Shown here one piece after another: positions 58,832 through 64,000 of a stretch of 64,000 bases of DNA. How positions within the stretch are numbered: position 1 is the stretch's first letter; the number at the start of each line of letters is the position of its first letter. Below the pieces are notes generated by a model that did no database searches, had not been told where the DNA came from, and saw nothing but the letters and a program-made list of their open reading frames with translations. Both the position numbers and the translations under genes were made by a program. The stretch lies in NCBI GenBank assembly GCA_045863555.1, contig BTUU01000015.1:92060-156059 (forward strand), written 5' to 3'. The DNA is from JACRLV01 sp045863555. GTDB lineage: Bacteria; Planctomycetota; Phycisphaerae; UBA1845; Fen-1342.

Positions 58832-59521
58832 TCACGTTGTGTATTCGGCCGGATCAGTCATCCCCAGCCGTTTGAACGCCGCCAGCCGCAGCCGGCAGCT
58901 TTCGCACCGCCCGCACGCCCGCCCGCCCGCGTCCGGGGCGTAGCAGCTCCGCGTGAGCGAATAATCGACGCCCAGTTCGAGTCCGCGGCGGATGATCTGA
59001 TCCTTCGCCATGTACAGCAGGGGGGCATGCACGCGAACCGGCGCGCCTTCGACGCCCGCCCGCGTCGCCAGCCCCGCCATCCGCTCGTACGCCGCGATGT
59101 ACTCCGGCCGGCAGTCGGGATATCCGCTGTAATCCACGGCGTTGACGCCGATAAAGATGTCCGCCGCGCCGCGCACTTCGGCGAGGGCCAGCGCGAAGCT
59201 TAGGAAAATCGTGTTCCGTGCCGGGACATACGTGATCGGGATCGCCGAGGGTCCTCCGGCCGCGCCATCCAGCGGCACGGGAATATCCGCCGTCAGCGCC
59301 GACCCGCCGAATGCCCTCAGGTCGATCTCCACGATGCGATGCTCGGCCACGCCCTGCGCCTTCGCCATCGCCGCCGCCGCTTCCAGCTCCACCGCGTGCC
59401 GCTGGCCGTAGCGAAAGCTCAGCGCGATCGGAGCGAAGCCCTCCGCGCGGGCGATCGCGAGCACGGTAGCGCTGTCCAGACCACCCGAGAGCAGCACGAC
59501 GGCGGGAGGCTTTGCGTTCAT
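58832..59521 (-). CDS. queC: 7-cyano-7-deazaguanine synthase
   Basis: Makes preQ0 from 7-carboxy-7-deazaguanine using ATP and ammonia, for queuosine. 229 residues. P-loop-like LLSGGLDSATVLA, YGQRH, and the zinc site CYAPDAGGRACGRCESC. VGVNAVDYSGYPDCRPEY is conserved. The start overlaps the upstream zinc-ribbon gene by ATGA, an odd partner. Confidence 0.95.
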   Translation of the reverse strand: MNAKPPAVVLLSGGLDSATVLAIARAEGFAPIALSFRYGQRHAVELEAAAAMAKAQGVAEHRIVEIDLRAFGGSALTADIPVPLDGAAGGPSAIPITYVPARNTIFLSFALALAEVRGAADIFIGVNAVDYSGYPDCRPEYIAAYERMAGLATRAGVEGAPVRVHAPLLYMAKDQIIRRGLELGVDYSLTRSCYAPDAGGRACGRCESCRLRLAAFKRLGMTDPAEYTT

Positions 59522-60408
59522 GGGGACTCCCGTTCGGTCAAGCACTCTGTTGAGGCGTCCAGATCCGATGATCGAATCGCATCATTACGGGGCGGGCAGC
59601 GGTCGGAATGCTGCAGGCGGCGGAAATACCGATCGCACCGTGTTGCGTAGGAGGTTGCGAGAAGTGACGCAGCTGCCAGTACGAGGAACACGATGGCCCC
59701 AATGGTTCGGAAGTTCTGGTCTACGCAAAAAAGGCCTGCAAAGACGCACGCCGGGGCGAGGACGGCGGCGAGAATCCACGCCCGTGGTTTTCGCCTCCGC
59801 GTCGCGACGCGCGCGAGTTCGCGCAGCCACAGCGGTGTTAGTGCGACAAGCAGAGCGACCGAAGCAACGACGGCGACGCTGTAGAATAGATGAAAAGTGC
59901 TCCAGGGCGCAAGCAGCGTTCCGAAATAGAGAGGAGACGCGATCGCACAGACTATGAGAATCAGGGCAAGGCTTCGGACAGCCCGACGGATTCGCCGCGC
60001 CCGCGCGATCGACTCAACCCACGGAATGGGCGGTGTGCAGCCAAACACACCAAGAATGAACAGCGGCGCGCCCACAGCGCTCAGCGCCGTTCCGAGATTC
60101 ATGACGGACTCGATGATTGGCTCGTTCCCTCGGCCCGCAAAAAAGGTCAGCGTCACCAGCGTGTACGTCAGTGCCGCTGGAAATGCCGAAAGCAGGATGA
60201 CTGCGACTCGGAGGGCAAAAAGGCCGATGACAAGCTGGTATGCCATGATCGGCGGCGTCGGCCGAAGCCAGTACGCCGATCCCGCGACCTCCTCCCCACA
60301 TTCCGGGCAACGACCCTCCCGCGGCAGGCCACGGATCGGGTAACGGCAACGGTGGCAGAGCGCGCCGCCCCGAATGATCTCGGATTGCTCGTTCCGTACC
60401 GCTGACAT
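59518..60408 (-). CDS. Zinc-ribbon membrane protein
   Basis: 296 residues from the ATG giving MSAVRNEQSEI. N-terminal zinc ribbon CHRCRYPIRGLPREGRCPEC, then about seven hydrophobic helices (from residue 55 to 265) and a charged tail. One of four proteins with this ribbon. Its stop overlaps queC, so the two are co-translated. Possible roles include a small-molecule or metal sensor. No motif settles this. Confidence 0.65.
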   Translation of the reverse strand: MSAVRNEQSEIIRGGALCHRCRYPIRGLPREGRCPECGEEVAGSAYWLRPTPPIMAYQLVIGLFALRVAVILLSAFPAALTYTLVTLTFFAGRGNEPIIESVMNLGTALSAVGAPLFILGVFGCTPPIPWVESIARARRIRRAVRSLALILIVCAIASPLYFGTLLAPWSTFHLFYSVAVVASVALLVALTPLWLRELARVATRRRKPRAWILAAVLAPACVFAGLFCVDQNFRTIGAIVFLVLAAASLLATSYATRCDRYFRRLQHSDRCPPRNDAIRSSDLDASTECLTERESP

Positions 60409-60466
60409 AGGCGCGGACGATACCACGGCGTGCGTCATTCGGAAGCGCGGCGGGTTGGCTCCATGA

Positions 60467-60495
60467 TTCGCACCCCTGCCCGCATTCGCTATAAT
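60467..60495 (+). promoter_or_regulatory. Promoter of the 60526 gene
   Basis: TTCGCA (60467-60472), 17-bp spacer, TATAAT (60490-60495, full consensus), with CGGAGGT 10 bp before the ATG. It lies in the divergent gap with the zinc-ribbon membrane protein. Confidence 0.6.
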
Positions 60496-60525
60496 CCCCG
60501 ATTCGATGTGCGGAGGTCGCCAAGG

Positions 60526-61119
60526 ATGAATGTTGCCCGTGTGGCTGAGCCCGGCAGGTATCGCGGGCTCTACGTCTTCGATTTCGGCGAATGGACGGCC
60601 GTCGGCTACACGGCCGAAGAGGTCGCAATCCTCCTCGAAGACCCGCGCTACCGCGACGGCAAGGTCTACCGCATCCAGCGGGCCACGCCCGACGGCGGTT
60701 TCGAGCTCCGCGGCGTCTCCTCCGACCGCTGGCAGCTCGAAAGCGGCATGTTCTTCTACCGCGACACGCTCGGCGAGGCCCGCGATGACTACGTGCGCCT
60801 CGTCGAACTCGCGGAAACGACCGATTTCCCCGCCCGCGGCTATGCCCACCTGACCGACCGCACCGGCGCGCAGCCGTTCAAGCGCTATCTGACCGCCCTC
60901 GTCTTCCCCTCGGAATACGACGACGACATCAGTGCCTGGCTGCACGACCACGGCTACGCCGGCGGGGCGACCGTGGAAGGCGGCATCAGTCACGTGACGA
61001 ACTATCTTCAGGAACAGAAGGTCATCCTCGCCCGACGGCAGCTCTGGAGCCGGGCGAGCCGGACCGCGCGCGCAGCGGATGAAGTGCTCAGCGGCGTGCG
61101 GATGGCGGTGCAGCGGTGA
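60526..61119 (+). CDS. Uncharacterised protein
   Basis: 197 residues, soluble, start ATG giving MNVARVAEPGRYRG. Not recognised. It has a strong beta-strand opening (RGLYVFDFGEWTAVGYTAEE) and a repeat-like structure (KVYRIQRATPDGGFELRGVS). It is followed by a coupled small membrane protein and then, after a repeat, mqnD. Confidence 0.65.
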   Translation: MNVARVAEPGRYRGLYVFDFGEWTAVGYTAEEVAILLEDPRYRDGKVYRIQRATPDGGFELRGVSSDRWQLESGMFFYRDTLGEARDDYVRLVELAETTDFPARGYAHLTDRTGAQPFKRYLTALVFPSEYDDDISAWLHDHGYAGGATVEGGISHVTNYLQEQKVILARRQLWSRASRTARAADEVLSGVRMAVQR

Positions 61120-61376
61120 TTCGGCGGGGGCAGGGGGGCGCGGCATCCGTTCGGCTTTCACCGGCCACGATCCGCCGTCTGATCTCCCTGTTCGCGCTGA
61201 TCGTTGGGGCGATCGCGACGCTGCTTGGCCGACGCCGGCGGCGCACGATCGAGGCGGCGACGGTCCGGCGAATCGACTTTCCGACGCAGACGCGCCGCAT
61301 GGGCCTGACCATGACCGAACCGCTTCGCGATCGCCTGCGGCCGCGCTGGCTGCGGCTGACGAACCGCGACGATTGA
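61116..61376 (+). CDS. Small basic membrane protein
   Basis: 86 residues from a GTG overlapping the upstream stop (GTGA). One hydrophobic helix (about 19-37) sits between very basic segments (LLGRRRRRTIEAA). Coupled to the preceding gene. No family recognised. Confidence 0.5.
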   Translation: MIRRGQGGAASVRLSPATIRRLISLFALIVGAIATLLGRRRRRTIEAATVRRIDFPTQTRRMGLTMTEPLRDRLRPRWLRLTNRDD

Positions 61377-61384
61377 ACAGGGTG

Positions 61385-61416
61385 GCATGCTTTCGCGGTA
61401 CTCCGCGTAAGCATGC
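61385..61416. repeat. Long hairpin with GCATGC ends (REP-like)
   Basis: GCATGCTTTCGCGG (61385-61398) pairs with CCGCGTAAGCATGC (61403-61416), 13 of 14 pairs, loop TACT. It lies 9 bp past the stop of the small membrane protein and just before the 56-bp tandem repeat. No T-run follows. It looks like a mobile or extragenic palindromic element more than a terminator. Confidence 0.55.
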
Positions 61417-61424
61417 AGCCTCGT

Positions 61425-61536
61425 AGAGTGGGCTGCCCGCGCATGCCCACGCGAACAGCCGTGGGCATGGCACCCGAAACAGAGTGGGCTGCCCGCGCAC
61501 GCTCACGCGAACAGCCGTGGGCATGGCACCCGAAAC
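61425..61536. repeat. Two tandem 56-bp repeats
   Basis: Units 61425-61480 and 61481-61536 are contiguous and differ at only two positions. The first unit contains an inverted repeat (CATGCCCACG / CGTGGGCATG, 8-nt loop), partly disrupted in the second by the same two changes. The hairpin at 61385-61416 is adjacent. The array sits between the 61116 gene and mqnD. Lack of spacers rules out a CRISPR. Confidence 0.8.
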
Positions 61537-61569
61537 GGCCCGAGCACCCAGGATGGAGTCTTCGCTTTC

Positions 61570-62430
61570 ATGCACATTCGCATCGCCCACAGTCCCGACC
61601 CCGACGACGCCTTCATGTTCTACGGCCTCTCGATCGGCGCCGTCGACGCCCGCGGCCACACTTTCGAGCACATCCTCGAAGACATCCAGTCGCTGAACGA
61701 CCGGGCGATGCGCGGCGAATATGAGATGACCGCGATCAGCCTGCACGCCTACCCGTACGTCAAGGACAAGTACCAGCTCACCGCCTGCGGGTGCAGCATG
61801 GGCGACAACTACGGCCCGATGATCGTGACGCGCACGCCGATGAAGGTCGAGAACCTCCGGGGCCGGACGATCGCCGTGCCCGGCCTGATGACCACCGCCT
61901 ACCTGGCGATGCAGCTCCTGCTCGGCAAGGGCAAGAACGGCACGACCCGCGAGGGTGCGTTCATCCCCAAGATCACGATGTTCGACCGCATCCCCGCGGA
62001 CGTGAAGCACGGCCGCGTCGACGCCGGCCTGATCATCCACGAGGGCCAGCTCACCTACGAGAAGGACGGCCTGCACCTGGTCGTCGACCTCGGCCGCTGG
62101 TGGATGGAGCGCACCGGCCTGCCGCTCCCGCTCGGCGGCAACGTCGTCCGCCGCGACCTCGGCGATCAGGTCTGCCGCGAGATCACGGCGGTGATGAAGG
62201 ACAGCATCCACTACAGCCTCGCCCACCGCGAAGAGGCCGTCCGCTACGCCCTCCGCTTCGGCCGCGGCCTGGATGAGCAACTCGCCGACAAGTTCGTCGG
62301 CATGTACGTCAACAACTGGACGCTCGACTACGGCCCGCGCGGCCGCGAAGCGGTGCAGCGCCTACTCGCGGAAGGCGCGGCGGCGGGGCTGGTGCCGGAT
62401 CCGGGGACGATTGAGTTCCTCGACGTCTGA
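61570..62430 (+). CDS. mqnD: 1,4-dihydroxy-6-naphthoate synthase
   Basis: Futalosine-pathway enzyme for menaquinone, converting cyclic dehypoxanthine futalosine to 1,4-dihydroxy-6-naphthoate. 286 residues, periplasmic-binding-protein fold. Conserved: MHIRIAHSPDPDDAFMFY at the start, YEMTAISLHAYPYV, IAVPGLMTTAYLAMQLLL, DAGLIIHEGQLTYEKDGL and LPLPLGGNVVRRDLG. The other mqn genes are not in the window. The ATG follows a GGAG about ten bases upstream. Confidence 0.95.
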   Translation: MHIRIAHSPDPDDAFMFYGLSIGAVDARGHTFEHILEDIQSLNDRAMRGEYEMTAISLHAYPYVKDKYQLTACGCSMGDNYGPMIVTRTPMKVENLRGRTIAVPGLMTTAYLAMQLLLGKGKNGTTREGAFIPKITMFDRIPADVKHGRVDAGLIIHEGQLTYEKDGLHLVVDLGRWWMERTGLPLPLGGNVVRRDLGDQVCREITAVMKDSIHYSLAHREEAVRYALRFGRGLDEQLADKFVGMYVNNWTLDYGPRGREAVQRLLAEGAAAGLVPDPGTIEFLDV

Positions 62431-62590
62431 GCCCGTCAGAACCCGCTGCGCCAGCAGGCGGTTCGTGCCGCGTGATCGCGTCCGTTCGCGAGCGTACTAT
62501 CTTGACCGCACGGTATCTGCGGGCGTGGACGCCTTCCGTTCTTCCATGGCGCCGCGGCCGCCATCAGTCGCCAGTTCCCGAGGGGTTCAC

Positions 62591-63280
62591 GTGCGGCAAG
62601 AAAAACTCCTCTCCCTATGCTCGGCGCTCGCTCGAATCCTGCTCATCGCCACGCTGTGGCTACTGACGCTCGTTGGATTCGCGCTACTGGCGTTCCGGCT
62701 CGTTTTTGCCAGCGACGCGTACAAGAAATGGGAATTCGATTCCACCGCTGCGGCTCTCACGATCGTAACACAGAAGAGCTCGCTCGGGCTTCATTGGTAC
62801 CGCTCTTCGTTCGAGCCGGTGATTGAATGCGAATGCTGGCTGATCGATACGCCAGGAGAGCGCCTGCGCCTTTGTATCGAGTACTCGATCTCGAACTGGA
62901 CGTCGCATACGAATCTAAATCCATCAGATAACCCGCTCGGGTTCGTCTCAGAGCGTTACGTCTTTTTCTACGCGGACGACGTAATGCTCTGGACTGTCGG
63001 CACAGTGCTTTTCGTGGTTCCATCAGTACTCTTGCTGATCGGTCCGGTTCGCCGCATCCGCCGCCGATCGCGGGGTTGTTGTGTGAAATGTGGGTACGAT
63101 CTTCGGGGAAACGAAAGCGGGCGCTGCCCCGAATGCGGCAGGCCGGTTCCGCCTCGCCATCGGGTTCCGCCGCCGCTGCAAGGTCGAATCCGCGTCGCTC
63201 CAGCTTTCACGTCCCACGCACAACCTTCACGCCCGCCGTCTAGCCGCGCACGCAGCGCTTCGAACCTTGCACGCCTTTGA
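62591..63280 (+). CDS. Zinc-ribbon membrane protein
   Basis: 229 residues from a GTG with AGGGGT upstream. An ATG at 62546 is an alternative. Membrane helices at about 10-37 and 134-154 bracket an extracytoplasmic domain. A zinc ribbon follows, CVKCGYDLRGNESGRCPECG. The last 35 residues (GRIRVAPAFTSHAQPSRPPS and on) are encoded by the dispersed repeat at 63177-63274 and are probably a recent extension, not part of the fold. Confidence 0.65.
   Translation: MRQEKLLSLCSALARILLIATLWLLTLVGFALLAFRLVFASDAYKKWEFDSTAAALTIVTQKSSLGLHWYRSSFEPVIECECWLIDTPGERLRLCIEYSISNWTSHTNLNPSDNPLGFVSERYVFFYADDVMLWTVGTVLFVVPSVLLLIGPVRRIRRRSRGCCVKCGYDLRGNESGRCPECGRPVPPRHRVPPPLQGRIRVAPAFTSHAQPSRPPSSRARSASNLARL
63177..63274. 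repeat. Dispersed repeat, copy A (overlaps coding sequence)
   Basis: 98 bp matching 63843-63941 with roughly 85% identity by eye, one 1-nt indel. The shared core is CGCTCCAGCTTTCACGTCC. It covers the 3' end of the zinc-ribbon gene, which therefore ends inside the repeat. Confidence 0.75.
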
Positions 63281-63346
63281 TCGCGGGCACGGAATAGTGC
63301 TTCGTGCGACCTACCATACCAAATACCAACTAATCTCACCGAGAGT

Positions 63347-63724
63347 CTACTGATTAGTAAGGGTAAAAGGAGGCCATCGGAAAGGCATCGTCAGCGAATA
63401 CGCCGCAGCCGCATTCAGTGTCCAGGCTGCGATCAACAGCAGCAACGCCACGACCAGAAGAGTCATACGAGGTCGGAAGAGCGCCCAGACTGCGACCACC
63501 AGCTGGATCGCGCTCTGTACCGGCAGAGCCCACGCGTATGCAACCACCGCTTCCGTGGCGATTGGAAGGTACTTTATTCCCAAACGACGAGAGCACGAGC
63601 GGACATCCGGAATCTCATCGAGAGCGAGCACCAACGCGTACGCCAGCGCGGTGATCCCCCCGAGCACCAGGCAGATCGCCAGCGGACGTCCGACACGCAA
63701 TTCTTGAATCCGAAATGCATCCAT
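63347..63724 (-). CDS. Small multi-helix membrane protein
   Basis: 125 residues, three hydrophobic helices (about 15-35, 62-82 and 86-112). Not recognised. The ATG has no ribosome site, but TATGAT lies only 9 bp before it, so it may be read from a very short leader. It lies between the two copies of the dispersed repeat. Confidence 0.5.
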   Translation of the reverse strand: MDAFRIQELRVGRPLAICLVLGGITALAYALVLALDEIPDVRSCSRRLGIKYLPIATEAVVAYAWALPVQSAIQLVVAVWALFRPRMTLLVVALLLLIAAWTLNAAAAYSLTMPFRWPPFTLTNQ

Positions 63725-63842
63725 CGCTTCAAATCATAGCACGGGAGGGGGGCACAAGTTCGCGTGTACAGTTCCTCGCAAATGGGATCTCACGCCGTTC
63801 CTTCAACGATTGGGGAGGCGGCGCATCCTGCTACGCCGCGGC

Positions 63843-63941
63843 CGCAAGGTTGAATCAGCGACGCTCCAGCTTTCACGTCCGCCGCACAACCTTTTACGCC
63901 CATCGTCCGACCGCGCACGCAGCGCATCGAACATTGCACGC
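63843..63941. repeat. Dispersed repeat, copy B
   Basis: 99 bp homologous to 63177-63274. It runs into a short array of 21-bp units and a 27-bp palindrome (63930-63956, 13-bp arms around one base). The stretch 63725-64000 has no supported gene. Confidence 0.75.
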
Positions 63942-63997
63942 GTCGCGTGCAATGTTGCGCGCCGTGCGTGCAGCGTTGAATCCTGCGCGTGCAAGCG
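63914..63997. repeat. Degenerate 21-bp tandem repeat array
   Basis: Four 21-bp units, 63914-63934, 63935-63955, 63956-63976 and 63977-63997, with a shared pattern of TGCxCGC near the start and CGTGCA in the middle. The array may go on past the window edge. On the minus strand it reads as seven-residue units (TLHARRA, TLHATRA, MFDALRA), but I do not regard this as a real protein. Confidence 0.55.
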
Positions 63998-64000
63998 AGA

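Noticed and set aside
58818..58833. Hairpin GACGTC-CCGC-GACGTC between arsC and queC as a terminator
   Set aside because: The stem is only 6 bp, with no T-run. Too weak to call.
61425..61536. Possible CRISPR array
   Set aside because: Two directly adjoining 56-bp units with no spacers between them and no cas genes in the window.
60409..62280. The 920-codon minus frame across mqnD and neighbours as one giant gene
   Set aside because: Only its last 296 codons (59518-60408) look like protein. The rest is antisense to mqnD, the 60526 gene and the repeats.
63803..63994. Minus-strand frame with seven-residue repeats (TLHARRA-type) as a real protein
   Set aside because: The periodicity comes from the 21-bp DNA repeat, the frame has no ribosome site, and the dispersed copy at 63177 is read in another frame inside a different gene.

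Overview
This is a high-GC bacterial chromosome segment. I infer a member of the Planctomycetota, probably Phycisphaerae-like. The supporting evidence is a set of membrane proteins carrying a zinc ribbon of the form CxxCGYxLxGxxxxxCPECG (22346, 25361, 59518 and 62591), a secreted dockerin-type protein, Tat-exported Gfo/Idh/MocA oxidoreductases, the futalosine-route gene mqnD and an N-type ATP synthase. No rRNA, tRNA, CRISPR array, phage or intact insertion sequence was found.

Layout. 1-765: start of a membrane sugar-phosphate transferase running off the left edge. 1042-2090: promoter, rpsL, rpsG and terminator. 2117-9488 (minus): a group 3-like NiFe hydrogenase operon, in transcription order iron-sulfur subunit with a membrane anchor, receiver protein, histidine kinase, FAD/NAD subunit, small subunit, large subunit, maturation protease and hypA. 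9852-13698 (minus): a four-subunit 2-oxoacid:ferredoxin oxidoreductase followed by a small protein and a cytidylate-kinase-like protein. 13847-20536 (plus, divergent): a complete nine-gene N-ATPase operon (atpDCQRBEFAG) whose c subunit has the Na+-binding residues. 20676-21803: citrate synthase. Together, 2.1-21.8 kb reads as an energy island linking H2/NAD(P)H, ferredoxin/2-oxoacid and Na+ chemistry.

21.8-26.3 kb is accessory: a retropepsin-like protein, zinc-ribbon membrane proteins, a VapBC-type toxin-antitoxin pair with a palindromic operator-promoter, a YqcC-domain membrane protein and what looks like a collapsed PIN-toxin gene. 26.3-38.5 kb holds a major facilitator transporter, sugar-type oxidoreductase, beta-propeller protein, thioesterase, cyclophilin, methyltransferase, polysaccharide deacetylase, branched-chain aminotransferase and a Cys-rich lipoprotein with a strong terminator. 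38.7-47.8 kb holds a dockerin protein, a zinc-ribbon/kinase/multi-membrane signalling protein, a very large Pro/Glu/Gly-rich membrane protein and a DinB-like protein. 47.9-56.8 kb holds larC, coiled-coil membrane proteins, a Tat oxidoreductase, a tyrosine-phosphatase-like protein, a histone-deacetylase-family hydrolase and 2-oxoglutarate dehydrogenase E1. 57.0-58.8 kb is an arsenic operon (arsR-arsM-arsC) with a near-leaderless promoter. 58.8-64.0 kb holds queC, more zinc-ribbon membrane proteins, mqnD, and two kinds of intergenic repeat, one of which extends into a coding sequence.
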